Shown here: piece after piece, positions 12,506-24,700 of the stretch
Numbering within the stretch: position 1 is the first letter of the stretch
Layout: the number at the start of each line of letters is the position of its first letter
DNA from: Vanilla planifolia
Lineage: Eukaryota; Streptophyta; Magnoliopsida; Asparagales; Orchidaceae
Reading direction: 5' to 3'
DNA: 64,000 nucleotides
Assembly: GCA_023846275.1 (NCBI GenBank)
Contig: CM043869.1
Span: forward strand, 15,099,501-15,163,500
Position numbers and translations under genes: made by a program
The notes under the pieces: model-generated
Told to the model about the DNA's origin: nothing
Seen by the model: the letters and a program-made list of their open reading frames with translations, nothing else
Databases searched by the model: none

Positions 12506-13292
12506 GAACTTGTGGAGAGAAGATCACAACAGGGCAACTGTAAGAAGAAGCTGCAGAAACCGATAGAGCTAGCTTGTGAAATCAGAGCAGAGGAAGACTT
12601 TAAAGAGAACAAAAGAAGTTGAGCTGCTTCTTAGGGAAGCATTTTCTTCAGTAAAGAAGACAGGACCTGGTGCAGCATCAACACAAGAAGCTGCAGCTTT
12701 CAGCAAGAAGGTGCTGCTGCAACAAGAGCAAGAGGTAAATATATGTTCACCAACTTCCATAGCTTTTTATTTCCTTGTATAATTATTCCGAAGTATGCTA
12801 CACAAAGAAAACTCCCAGTTTATGCTTTTTCTTTGCTTAGATAAGCCCTTCTATGTGCATTCAAATGGCTTTCCATTTATAATAAGCACTTGAATTTTAA
12901 ATTTTCTTCTTAATCATTTTCGAATTTGTCATTCAAATTTAATTTTATGACATATAGTTCTCATAAAATTCATTTATATTCACTTAAACTTAATTTTCTA
13001 ATTATCTAATTTTTTTTTTCTAAGAAGTTTCTAATTTATAAACAGGCAAGATTAGCATGTTACAGAAGTTGGCCGTATTCATGGAGCTCGCTGAGCCACA
13101 CATCGAAATCAAATGAGGACGGTTAATTGTTCCTTTTCGGCAGAGTAGGGCCTCTCTTCTTTCCTTTTCTAATCCAAGCACTAGTTAATGTCAGAAAGAG
13201 CCAGCAACAAAATGGACTTTTCTTTTGCAGGCCTATGAACTGTATGAACCGGTGAAAGAGAGTTTCGAGCTTGTCCCATTCCAAAATTTATA
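12506..13292 (+). CDS. Candidate 3' exons of an unidentified gene
   Basis: A better preserved, less AT-rich stretch ends with exon-like pieces. Block 1 (about 12506-12735) follows a 'tgtaattgcag' acceptor and is open in the 12576 frame to a GAG|gtaaat donor at 12735/12736. That frame is Lys/Glu-rich with a short Ala-rich run and a LLQQEQE end. Two later acceptors keep the frame. One is 'ataaacag' before 13046 (stop TAA near 13123), and the other is 'ttttgcag' before 13231, which adds about 20 residues ending FQNL and a stop at about 13292. The upstream half of block 1 is open in a different frame, so either an exon boundary or an indel lies near 12575. I recognise no family. It converges with the peptide gene at 13570. 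Alternatives are the 3' LTR leader of the preceding gypsy relic or a captured gene fragment. Confidence 0.35.
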
Positions 13293-13569
13293 AATTATTA
13301 TGAGAGCTTGCTTATTATTCTGGAGAAATGTGGACAAAATCTAACGACAGTAGTTAATGAAAATATTAGAAAATATCTTGCGCTTTATTTAATTTAGCAA
13401 ATTAAGCAGTTTTGATTGAAAAAAAAAATAGAAGACTGATGCAAGTAGATCTACTTGATTATATTTATGCATATTAATGAAAGGTGAGTCAACAATTTAA
13501 TTTATTATACAAAGAATAAAAACAACATAACTAACCAAAACACATGGAGAGAGTGAAACGTATTAGGAG

Positions 13570-14014
13570 CTAAGGATTAAAGAGACGGCCGCCGCAGCTG
13601 CACTTCCATTCCAGAGGCTTGTAGTTTGAGTTGAGCTGGCTAAAGACCGGCTGAGGTTTTTTTGCACCGAGGCGATCGCGTAGGCCGGTTGAAGCGGGCG
13701 GGGTAGGGACCTGAACCGCCTCGCAGGGGTTGCAGGCTCTGCAACGGTTGCGACAGCTCGGCGGGGTAGAGCCAAGGCGGACCTTCTCCTCCTCCACCTG
13801 TGCCGGAGGATTATTGCCGAAAAAAGTTAGGGAGTAGAGCGGATGAGCTCTCTAGTATGAGACTAACAAGAAGTCATACCTTATCAAGATGTGAGCTCGG
13901 GGGAGACCACTGTTGATCCATGCGAGAAGCTGAAGAGGATTGCAGGAAGAGGAGGAGGAGATGAAAAAGAGCTAGGAAACTGTGGAGGCCATGGCTCATG
14001 GTCAGTGAACCCAT
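13570..14014 (-). CDS. EPIDERMAL PATTERNING FACTOR-like secreted peptide
   Basis: Two exons, 14014-13880 and 13797-13570, with an 82-bp GT-AG intron (AAG|gtatga, ggcacag|GTG) in phase 0. The product is 120 residues if the first in-frame ATG (14014) is used, or 115 from the ATG at 13999. A hydrophobic Leu-rich stretch (FLALFHLLLLFL) followed by SSSA forms a signal peptide. The C-terminal half starts RLGSTPPSCRNRC, has CX3CX2CX2C then CXC near the end (SNYKPLEWKCSCGG) and closes with the family-typical FNP. That gives six cysteines, as in EPFL members; EPF1/EPF2-type peptides have eight. In the family the processed peptide is secreted and sensed by ERECTA-family receptor kinases with TMM, controlling stomatal spacing or organ growth. 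Which EPFL this is cannot be decided here. GA-rich leader-like DNA lies upstream. A short upstream ATG frame (14023, six codons) could dampen translation if transcribed. Confidence 0.88.
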
Positions 14015-14282
14015 GAGGCCATGGGAAAGGGGGAAGAGAGTGGGACGAGATATGAGATGAGGGGAAGAGGGAGATCAGGCCGTGAGCATGTGGTTGTGTT
14101 TGCGTGGGGCATCCTCTCATTTGTTGATAGGAGAAGAAGGAGGGACAACAGGGAGATGACATAAACGAGGGGAGTCTCACCTGTGCAAGGTAAAAAGGAG
14201 CAGTGGGAAGGAGCGAGACAAGGAAGTGATACCAAAGAGGGAACCGGGAAGCATGCATCGACATCAATTGAGAGGAACCCCT

Positions 14283-14345
14283 ATTCTTTCCCTCTCTCTC
14301 AAAGCCCTCCTCTCTAGCTTTCTCTCTCTGTCCTCGAGGCCTCAA
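14283..14345 (-). promoter_or_regulatory. GA-rich leader or GAGA-type tract upstream of EPFL gene
   Basis: On the minus strand this is an interrupted (GA)n tract, 270-330 bp upstream of the peptide gene's start. Such tracts are common in plant 5' leaders and are bound by BBR/BPC GAGA factors; a regulatory role here is inference. No clear TATA box was found. Confidence 0.3.
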
Positions 14346-14479
14346 GTTGCTGAGGAAAGCCAAGTCTGGAGCTTTCTCTGTTTAAGGTGTCGGTTTTCTT
14401 TTTTAATGTTTTCCGACTGCCTGCCGAAGCAAAACGGGAGATTTTTTTTCGTTCGATCGATCGATCAATAGTTGTTTCT

Positions 14480-15600
14480 TACCATTGGATCCAAGGGTTT
14501 CTGGGGTAGGCGAATAAGCTTAACATGCGACAAGAGGGAAATTCAAAATCTGATCTGTTTTAACGAACAAAAACTGAAATCGATTGATTTAAAATGATGT
14601 CTATATCTTGATTAGTTGTGTAGGAGTTCAATGGAATTAATGGGGGCTAAATGTAAACATGAATTGATAGTCTTAAAAAATGAGGAAAAAATGATGCATT
14701 AGAGATTTATTTGGATAATTTTTTTATTATAATTATTATTTAAATTTATCATATTTAATCATTTAGTTGATTTGAATTTTAGAATTATTTAGATTAAGAT
14801 TAATTTGTTAAGATTAACATAAAATTATTAGTATTTAAACTTGAATGTCATGTTCATTTTTTATAAATAATTAAAATTAAGAATATTTTGAAAATAATTT
14901 ATTAAAAGGAATATAAAGATATTTGTTTTATAATTTTTAAAGATTTAATTAATTGGTTTTGAATTTTTGAAATAAATGAACTAAAGAGTAATTATTCTAA
15001 TTATTGAGAGTATTATGAATTTTTTTTCCTAAAAGAACTGCCTTTAAGTAAATGTAATTTATGCTAGACAAAAAGCTATTAAGAGAGAAAACTGGAGAAA
15101 GAAACCAAGAATGTTTAGGACAAGGTTGAGCATAGAAGCAGCTGTGATGAAGAGTCGACAAATTTGACAAGAAGAAGAGGCTGTTGTGTAAAGGAATTCC
15201 AGAGAAGTGAGCGACAACTATGAGGTTCAGGGGAAACTAAATATAGTCAAAGAATGAAGAATATTAAAAATAAAGAAAGAAATGAGGTTATTTACAGGAT
15301 GAGAGCCTTTGGAAAAAGTGAAAAGAAATGGTTCTAAGTTGTTGTAAATTAGAGGAATAGTAAGGTTCATTACAAGCTTGCCTCAACTTTCATTCATACA
15401 TCTATAGAGAATTTGTGTAGTTAAAGAGCTCTATTTTGAGGATTTTGGAAATTAAGTTTTGGTTTAATAATAAATTTTAAAAGTTTACATTATTTTAGAT
15501 GTTCTTATAATAGAGAATTGATGAAAATCATAAAAATTTTATTTATATGAGATCTAGAATTGAATTATGCTGAAACATAGAAGAACTCTTGTGTTTCGCA
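14480..15600. other. AT-rich spacer, no gene recognised
   Basis: No long frame or repeat partner was recognised. A purine-rich passage at 15060-15260 looks like the transcribed leaders of LTRs seen at 29.5-30.4 and 52.5 kb, but no LTR ends could be found around it. Confidence 0.35.
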
Positions 15601-15964
15601 TATATCCCAAGAGATGTATAACCATACGATATACTAAGACAGATGTATAGTATACCTAGGTTAAGTTCTTGGGTATATGATACGTTGAGCTGATATATAG
15701 TATACCAAGGTTAATATATTTTGACTCAAATTTGTTTGACTATAGGGATTAATAAATAAATGAAATTTTATGTCTAGAAATTTCATTATAAGATTTAATA
15801 AGCATGTTATTGACAACAAATTGATTGGATTGTGATGAATTATGTTTAATTTTATTATGCACAAATCCAAAGGGAAGAGGAGATTTAAAAAAAGTAATAT
15901 TTGAGAAACTAGGTATCTGACATAAATTAAGGATGTGTTTTAACTGTCCAATTCCTTTCTCCAT

Positions 15965-16183
15965 ATGCGTGTTTGTCGATCATGGATTGCGAACATCATC
16001 AAGAAATGTAGTAACAAAAAAGTACAAAGGCTGATTTTTAAATGCCTTGGGAAAATTATTTACAACATATGGCATGAAAAAGACAGCATTATTGCCCTTG
16101 AAGAAACACAAGATTTTGTAGGCCAAACTCTTTTTATGAAGTATTTCAAGTTATTCTGGGTGCCAAAAATTGGTAATAGTTGA
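15965..16183 (+). pseudogene. Possible LINE reverse-transcriptase C-terminal relic
   Basis: A 72-codon frame with a run reading KVQRLIFKCLGKIIYNIWHEKD. The 'xxYxIWxE+' ending resembles the C-terminal zinc-binding reverse-transcriptase region (zf-RVT) of plant LINE elements. No cysteine motif, upstream RT domain or poly(A) tail was found, so this is a weak call. The following frame at 16268-16477 is unassigned. Confidence 0.3.
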
Positions 16184-16499
16184 GTTCTATTGTTGTCAAG
16201 GTTTAGTACTTCCATTAATATCTTGCCTGATTTAGTACTAACCTTTTTAGAGATGTGACTTACAACTATGCAAAATCTTCCATTGGCTAGCAGGGCAATT
16301 GAGGTGTATTATGTAAAACTCAAGCTCAAGGTGTATAGGGATTCGCAGCTTGATGCTCTTAAACGTGTGGATTGGTTGGTTCATAAGATGACAATAGAGC
16401 TCGTTGAGATGAGTCAAACAACATTTATTTCGTCTCGATCATACCTCATTTGCAATTCCTACAAACTATCAAAATAAATAAGCATAAATAATAACAAAT

Positions 16500-17320
16500 T
16501 ATTATTTTAGTATTAAATAAATATATATTAAAGTAGAATTTATTTTTTTATAAAACAAATCTTTTGTCCCAAAGAAAAAGATTTTTGGGCTCATCGATCG
16601 GAATTTTATTAGAGAGCTGTATTGCCGACGATAAGGGCGTTGATTGGAGGAAATCAAGGATAGTTGATTTGCAAAGTTTGGGATCTTGTATAAGTGGAAA
16701 CCAAAAAACTTTTTTGTTTTTACAATATTTAACTTGAAATTCACGAGATTCTAAGCAAAAATTATCATATAAGATCACAATTAGAGTTTTATGTTGTTTG
16801 TTTGGAAGATTAAGAAAAACCATTAGCGACTAAAAAAATTTAAGATTTTGAAAAAAAAACTAATAAAATGATGTAAGAAATATGTCATTTTCATGATTTA
16901 AGAAGTAAGTTATGTAATTCTACATTTATAATTTGAAAATTTTTAATTTGTGTTAAATTCTATAAATTATGTTGAAAACATTATAATTAATAAACTGAAA
17001 TTAATAAATAAAAAAGAATGAACAATTATAGAATAATCTTGAATAACGAGGAAAACTATGAGACAAGTATTTTAACATAAATCTTATATGTGTACGTGTG
17101 ATGTGGTGTGGATTATTAAAATTAAAATATTATATGTGAATTATACATATAACATGTGATATTGATATAATATTATTATAAATATTATATTTATATAGTT
17201 GTAAATTAGAAAATTGACAAAATATAGGCGAGGTTTTGTCTATTTGAATTTTGAAATTGGTAGAAAATGAATTGAATTTGTGACAAAATATATCATGATT
17301 TAATTAGAAAATAATTTGAG
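16500..17320. other. Unassigned AT-rich region
   Basis: Overlapping minus-strand frames at 16502-16823 have no recognised domain. If the block at 17345-19982 is a 5' LTR in minus orientation, this stretch would be its decayed leader and gag, but I cannot read gag motifs in it. Confidence 0.3.
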
Positions 17321-17340
17321 TTAGAGTGTGATAAAAAATA
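17320..17340 (-). other. Possible decayed primer-binding site
   Basis: The reverse complement contains TTTTATCACACTCTAA, resembling the site at 5266 (TGGTATCAGAGTCTAA) with a few substitutions, directly beside the LTR-like edge at 17345. If real, the neighbouring block is a 5' LTR read on the minus strand. Confidence 0.35.
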
Positions 17341-17751
17341 GGGTTGTCATATTACAACTCTTAAGTCTTAAGAGTGTAGCCTTCTGTTGTAACATCAAGT
17401 CTTTAAATCTTAGTATAATAGATGCATAACCTATGATATAAGTACAAATAAGATCCATAGATCTTAGTAGATAAATATAATAAAATAACTAATATAAAAT
17501 GAATGACAAACTAAATAACTAATTATAATAAATAAATAAAAATAATACTATAAACCATGATGATGAGACACATGTATAAATTTAAAACCATGCAAGTTGT
17601 TAAATACTAGAAGTAAGTCACATGAAATATGAATACCAATTTATTTATTATTTTAGTTTTCAATATTTATATAATTATTGAGACTAATTCCTTTTCATCA
17701 AATTAAGTAAAAGGATATTATAGTTCATACTAAAATACTAGTAGTTTTCTG

Positions 17752-17960
17752 GTAAGGGTATTATAACATTAATCACTTTAAAGTGTTTGTGACATTCATA
17801 TAAAGAGCGTCATAGTCCTAGTTATATTCAAATGTTACAGACTTTTACATAGAGGATATTATAGTCCTAATAACACTGAGGTATTGATGATCTTCGCATA
17901 GAGGGTATTATAACCTTAGTCATATTGATGTCTTATATATACATGTAAGGTATCATGGCT
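17752..17960. repeat. Degenerate tandem repeats inside LTR
   Basis: About four units of roughly 55-65 bp, each with a 'ggtattata' or 'gcgtcatag' core followed by 'accttagtcatatt' or similar, for example near 17756, 17807, 17863 and 17907. It is the same kind of internal minisatellite as in the LTRs at 7.9 and 59 kb. Confidence 0.5.
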
Positions 17961-18016
17961 CTATTATGATAAGTATTATATTTTATTGCTAAATAATGGG
18001 GTGAGATTTCTAGATA

Positions 18017-18018
<2 letters not shown>

Positions 18019-18062
<44 letters not shown>
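18019..18062. repeat. (AT)22 microsatellite
   Basis: A perfect run of 22 AT units within the LTR-like block. The length is likely variable between individuals. Confidence 0.95.
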
Positions 18063-18065
<3 letters not shown>

Positions 18066-20111
18066 CATTTCATCTTTATGTTATCATGCAATAAAGAAAA
18101 ACATGTGAATTACGAAATTTGTAAATCATGTGATAAATAATATAAAATATTATTGAGATCATGTAAAGCCATAAAATATAATCATTTTCTAACATAAAAG
18201 AATATAGTTCAAAAGAAAACATATGATATTATGTTACATCATAGGTTATAGATTTATTTATTTATTTATGTAAAGTAATTCCTTTGTTGATGCTTCTTTT
18301 CTCTATATTTTTATATTTAAAAATGTATGAAATGGTCAATATATATTTTATAAATAGTGTTTTTAAAGTTATTTTATTCTAATAAATTATTTTCAATGCC
18401 TTAAGTTTTTCTTTTAGATGATACTTGTACGATTTGCTAGTAATAGCGTACGATCCTCCTTGTATTATATAGTACAAGTATGATCATAACATAATGCAAT
18501 ACGTCTAATTATATAAATATTTTCTATCACATAACGTACTTGTATAATATATTTATTCTATCATATTATTCCTTATGTTTCTTAGTTAGCATGTTTGTCT
18601 GGTCCAATAAGATTATCATATAGTATAATACACCATATCATATTGTATGCCCCCACATCTGCTTTGTTTTATCATATTCCTTATGATCATCTACTACGAT
18701 ACTTCGTATTGTACTTTACAATTATTGAATAATTTTCTTTCATTAACTCTATTTCTATCTCCCATTGATTTAGTGATCATTTTATAATCATAATTATATG
18801 ACATGAATATTGTATTATATGATTTGTTAATTAATCTTATCTTTTCTAACTTAACAAATTTTCTTTAAACACAAGTAGATTGTATTGTACAATACATATT
18901 TTATATTGTGTGATTAACTCTTCTTTATTATAACAATGATACTCTTTATATTAATACAATCCAAAAAATTATCTCTTATCATATCTTCATAGCCAATGCA
19001 ACACTTCTAATCCAAGCTTTTTGTACCAAACAATATATGCCATTATGGTAGTACGAGATTTTCCTACAACAAACCTAACCCTTTCTCTTTTTTTGAAAAA
19101 CCTAACACCATTTCTCTCTCTCATACCACCTCAACATCCTCTCGTTTTCACTTCCTCTTACTAGAATCTCAAACTGAAGTTTTTCCCTATTGATCGGAGC
19201 TCTTTTTTGTTGGAAAGGAAAAAACATTTATAATATAATAACCAATTATTGTATATTTATTATTTATATACATATATATATTTAAATACTTAAAAAGCCA
19301 AGAAATTGATTACAAATGCATGCATATTTGTTCAGCGATTATTATCATTGAAAAGAGCTCTTTAAAACGTATTGCCACCAAAAACATAGAAAATCGGTAG
19401 AGATTTAATTATTAAAATTTAACATTCCGCCCTTTCGACATCTTCATATTTACAATTCCATCTACCTCATATTGGATTTAACTTAAGACAATTTCTAAAA
19501 TTGCACATCTACCATAACACACACAATATTCTCATATTTAAAAATTTATTGTCCATTGGATTTAACCAAGTTAAAATTTGTAAAATTATAAATCTATAAT
19601 GAGTAATCTTTTGACAGTTACAATTATATTGATATATTTAAAATTCATAAAAAAATTTTTATATCTTCAAAAATTACAAAACTTTTTAAAGTTCATTTTA
19701 GAGAGTTCTTTTTATTAGTATACTTAAATAATATTTTTTAGCTAAATTTGACAGCACGACACACACTCTAATGTTTTATTATATTTATATATTAAAGAAA
19801 ATATTCTAATAAATTGACTTTATTTATTTCAATCATAATTTTTTATAAACATTTTAACTTGATTCAAGAGTTTATTTTTTTAATCTGGGTTAAAAATTAA
19901 ATGTACTATAATATTCTCTCCTTATAAAAATTTTGTTATGAAATTTTATAATAATTTTATTAGAAAAATCAATACTGTTACATCATGAAAACTTTTGAAT
20001 ATGATTGTTCACTATCATATGGTGCAAAGTTTGATGAGTAAAAATTATGGATTGTCATGATATGACATAAGAGCCTTTATACTCAATAGTCCTTAATATA
20101 TTATGTAAAGT

Positions 20112-20198
20112 TTGATAAGATAAATTTTACTATCGCTCATATATTATACATGGCTTGATAAATCATATTTTACTATTGCTCATATATTATACATGGGA
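20112..20198. repeat. Tandem duplication, about 43-bp unit
   Basis: Two adjacent near-copies: both have 'ttgataa(g/a)ata/tca...ttttactat(c/t)gctcatatattatacatgg'. No function visible. Confidence 0.75.
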
Positions 20199-21285
20199 AA
20201 AACAAGACTCATTATGTTAAAAAAATATGACAAATATGATTTATCATAAAAACAATTAAAAAATACAAATGAAAAGAAATGTAATTATATTTTCAAAGCA
20301 TGAGATGTTTAGTTGTATAGATATGCACAAGAAAATTTCTTTTGCTCATTAATGATTTGTTTATATAGGATCAAAATGACATTTGAGTTGAGTATTTTAA
20401 AAGAGAGATATGTAGTGAGATTTGATGAAGCATATTTGTATATTTTGGATATTTATAATATGATCTTATAAGTATTATGCATGTGCTTTTTAGTATTGTT
20501 GTTTTATATAATGAAATAGTTCTTTTTATTATGAGAAATGACTTTGAAAGCTACATTTTATCATCATCATTGTATGAGTAGTTGATTTATGCCATATATT
20601 TTCATTTATACTCTAATTTAGCTTATTTTATATTATTATTTATACAACCAAGTAGAAAGGATAGACGAGACTCGATAATTTTGGCATTAAAAATGACAAT
20701 ATAACACATTACTATCAATCATAGTACAATAACATTGATAAAATTTTGGAAATTAAGATAAAATGTAGAAATAATAACACAAGATTTTATTATAAAAAAA
20801 ACCCACTGTTAGAAAATGCTTTATTATCTATAGGAGTTTTATAAGGATAAGTTTGAACAAAATAAATATTAAGTGATGAAACAAATTGTTAATGAAAAAT
20901 AAAAAATTATATAAAATAGAGATTGTCTTAAACAAGCAAAGTTTCAAGCCATAACTGATGTATGACCAAGAAATTATCATTGATTTTCTAGAAAAATTGT
21001 AAAAATAATGCAAAAATTTAAATACTTTGACATTATTGTTTATACTATAGTTATTGACTTAAGATAGTAGGTATGTAACATATACAACATAAATCATACA
21101 TTTGTGAAGAAATATTTGATCTCTTAATAACACCTTAAAATAATGTATAAATTAAGAAATGTATAACCTTGATTAGTTCTGTTTCCTAAAAACATATAAT
21201 AGCATGGTAATTATTATTCATGTCATTAAAGAATATTGAATCCTTTATTATATAAGGATTCATGCATTAAAAAAATAACATTCCT

Positions 21286-21373
21286 ACAGATCTTATGCTA
21301 TACCAATTTCTAATATGATGCCCTTCATACAAATCTTATATTGAATCAATTCCTAATATGGTGCCCTTTTACA
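21286..21373. repeat. Tandem duplication, about 45-bp unit
   Basis: Two adjacent diverged copies, each with 'aca(g/a)atcttat', then a 'caatt(t/c)ctaatatg(a/g)tgccctt' end. Confidence 0.7.
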
Positions 21374-21797
21374 GACGTGTATTTCTATTACATACCATGT
21401 TAAGACTTGTAAACTAGTTCCTATATATAATATTTCCAATACCATTTCTTTTACGATTTTGAACTGAAAAACAATTTTAAGTAAAAAACTCCATCCTTGC
21501 TATTGCATAAAATGGCACCATTCACTAACAATTATGCAATACACATGATCTCCCTCATTTCATATGGTATATATTTGCTTAGAATTTCATAAAATATATG
21601 CTATTACTAATATTTCGCATGGGAATCATTCACACAGAATGCTCATTCTGAAACCTGACTTCTTATCATTTCGGAATTGTTATAAAAAATGCAGCAAAGC
21701 ATACCTTTCAAGCAAGAAATTCCCAGGAAGAGAGCAGCTGGCTTGTAAAGAGACATTTTTCACCCTTTTCCAAAGCTTTTTAAGCACGGTCGAAGGA

Positions 21798-24700
21798 TCA
21801 TGAAAGAATCACTTCGGTGGCCGTTGAAGAGGAATTCCTTGCCTTGTGCTTTCCATATTGTTGCTGGTTAGAATCAACAAGAAATGCCTTCAAATGCTTG
21901 CACAACTCCTTGGGCTTCTCAAGATTAACAGCATGCCCTGAGTGCTTGACAACCACAAGCTCAGAGTTGTCCTCTAAATGCCTAAAGAGAGTTTGTAAAG
22001 AAAGTCATACAATAACCATCGACATTGATCAAAAAACTTGAATTCACACCAAGATGATAAACATCATCAAGCTTTCCTAACCTCTTCAATCTGTGTGCCA
22101 GTTCAAGTGGAAATATTTGGTCTTGCTCTCCCCAAATGATGAGTGTCGGCTGCAAGGATGGAGAATGATGTATTATGTTTCAAAGTTTAAACTTGGTTAT
22201 AAGAGATTCAGCTCCATTGGTGGTTCGAGGAATTTTGTTTCGGATTAGTGCAAAGCAAGGGATTTGGACCATCAGGTTCAATTTAGCACCATTGTTATTG
22301 TTGAAACGTTGCTGATAGAATGCGTTGAAACTATGTTTACAGAAATGGTTGTTGAAATGAGCATTTGAAGGAAAGATTTTGGTACAGCTTTTGCTAAGTG
22401 AATGTAATAATGTCCCAAAATGGCGTCAACCATCTGTTAACTCTTCATCAACCAACGAAGGCAAAAACAACTCGCCTGAGAAATCTTGGGAAGTTCTGAA
22501 AGTTTTCTGTCCCTGATTAAAGCGAGGATCAATTCTGTTTTCTCATCCACATAATCCGTACACATCACCTGCCATTTAGAAAAGTTTATATTAACGAGTG
22601 GATCCCCGAAAAGAAACAACATTCTCTGCATATTGGTTGACATTTTAGTACAATATTTGTATGATTTTTAACCTGTAAACAAAAATAAAACAGCTCGGTA
22701 AAGCTGAGGTTTTCCAAAAATTTGATGGAAGTACAAGCTTGATTAATTTTAACTGGATTGCCAACCCTTTTTAGAAACAAAAACAACAGTGAATATATGA
22801 TAAGCGTTTAAAGTATTCACAATCAGTAAATTTGTAGGCTACAAAGGTGAATTAATACAAAAACATAAATTACCATAAGTTTAAAAGCTAAGCTTAATTA
22901 GATCTGTTAAAACACATTCAAAGCTTTATTATAGTTCACTACCAAGTGCGTCCACTGGCTAACATCTGATCATCTTCGCTTAATTATGCCACTGCTAGCA
23001 TTTTGGCTCTCCAACGTGCTCATAAAAGGGTATGAAATATTAACTCAACACATATTTTAGGGTGGGGGTAACATTAAGCAAAAAATACAAGTGTAAATTC
23101 ATCAATCTAAACATTTAAACTAATTTGTTAAGATCATTATTTTGCATATTAACATTTCAATTCATATTTAAATACTTAATGTGGTACTATCCTTCATAGA
23201 ATTTCATGCATTGCATTTTCTTTCAAACAAAATCATTTAATATCATAAAATATCATGTATAACAAGAGTTAATCATTGGAGGTCCTTTGAGTTCAAGGTT
23301 TTACCCAATCATAGTAAAAAAAAATATAATACCCATTAATGAGTTGTATATGTACATTAGTCTTTTCTTCCAAAAAAAAATATCCAAGGTACAAATTCGA
23401 GTGTAATCTTCAATTTTCTTTCCAAAAAAAGTTATATACCTAGATGAACTTGAACCACATTGAAGAATTGATCCTATTAGTAGATTGGCACCATCAACTT
23501 TGTCGCATCATAACAACAGTGTCAAAGCGTCAACTTTACTACATGGTACTCTTTGCCCCTAGATAGACAACATCAACCTCATCTTACCATGAGTTTTCAT
23601 TGATTTTATCGCATTATCAGCACTGTCAACTTGTTGTACTATTTTAACTTTGTAACTAGATAGACAACATCAATTCTATTACACTATATCAACTTTAACA
23701 ATAGATCGACATCATTAATGCTACCATAACATCAGTTTTGATACCACTTGTTAGAAGAGTAACATTAGGGAGTGAGTTGGGCCTAATACCATTTTTACTT
23801 TGTTCTTTTAAAACCTTTTAGTTCAAATAGTCCTGTTTGATCTCGTCTTTCTCTTTTTTTTTAATCTTTTCTATATTAGTAGGATTCCTTCGTATTAGCT
23901 TTTCCTCTCTTCCTTCTCATCAAAATAAAATAACCTTATCTGTCATTACCTCCTTATAAATCCCATCTATTTAAGTGGTGGGCAATATATATAATATTAA
24001 TTTTGATTTATAATTTCAAATAAAGTCTGTTCCACAATTAGATTCATTTTATGAAGGTATTTTCAAAAGTATTTTACATCTAAAGTCTAGACTATTCCAA
24101 ATTTCTCTACAAAGTGTATCCACATTGACAAATTATCCCAAAAACCCAATACTTGGCACAATCCTTGCCGTATGGAGATTAGATTCTTGAGTGTTATAAG
24201 AGGCAGTAACACTACACGTAAAAGTTAAACCCAATGCATAAATAGCACTCACCACTGTTTATGTTGAATTATGATTATTCTCTATGCCATTCATCTTTAG
24301 CTCAAAATGCAATATTCATCTTATAGCTAGGTACGTATAAAAGAAGTAGTGCTTATTTTAAAACTTCAACATGCGAACTCCGACATTATAAACTCAACAG
24401 CTTCTTGAAGAAATAAATTGGGTAAGGTACCATGTTTTTGGAAAATGGTGGATAGCATATTTTAAACTGTAGATGATGCCGCTATGTGCAACTTGCCCAC
24501 TTTTACCCCATACCGAGTCGGTTGTTCATTGATAGAATATATGATGGGGAAGCACGCATATTTAATAATTCATATCTTCACGAAACAAACCAATCCAAGA
24601 AGACGCATTTTTCGTAATCAACATCTCAAAATATACAAAACCAAACGAAAAACGCCATACACAGATTCAGCAGAGACCTATGGGTTAATCGATACTTACA

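Larger units (their letters stand above)
17345..19982 (-). repeat. Decayed LTR related to the solo LTR at 7332-9376
   Basis: A 2638-bp AT-rich block starting TGTCATATTACAACTC and ending ACTGTTACA. It shares a landmark run with the solo LTR at 7332-9376: 'tgcat(g)acctatgatgtaag' followed by 'agatctta/atctcagtagataaat' (17430-17480 here, 7575-7630 there). Later shared parts include the 'catcacagggttaggaat' type passage (18236) and the same terminal CTGTTACA. It carries tandem units at 17752-17960 and an AT microsatellite. I found no matching target duplication (flanks agggt and tcatg), so the ends may be slightly off or the element rearranged. Confidence 0.55.
19983..21797. other. AT-rich spacer with two small tandem duplications
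   Basis: No gene recognised. Two short duplications stand out. At 20112-20198 a unit of about 43 bp ends 'gctcatatattatacatgg' in both copies. At 21286-21373 a unit of about 45 bp contains 'tcctaatatggtgcccttt' or 'ttctaatatgatgcccttc'. The last 250 bp may hold the 3' UTR of the hydrolase gene. Confidence 0.5.

Noticed and set aside
14455..14470. Short 'gatcgatcgatc' repeat
   Set aside because: Only a three-unit tetranucleotide run; no structure around it.
13884..14471. Long minus frame of 159 codons and overlapping frames near 14.2 kb
   Set aside because: This is a different frame from the EPFL signal-peptide exon and its leader; it is rich in Pro/Ser/Leu from CT/GA tracts and fits no family.
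15661..16823. Overlapping minus-strand frames of 69-91 codons
   Set aside because: Low-complexity Ile/Leu/Asn/Lys content typical of AT-rich DNA; no family pattern or splice structure seen.
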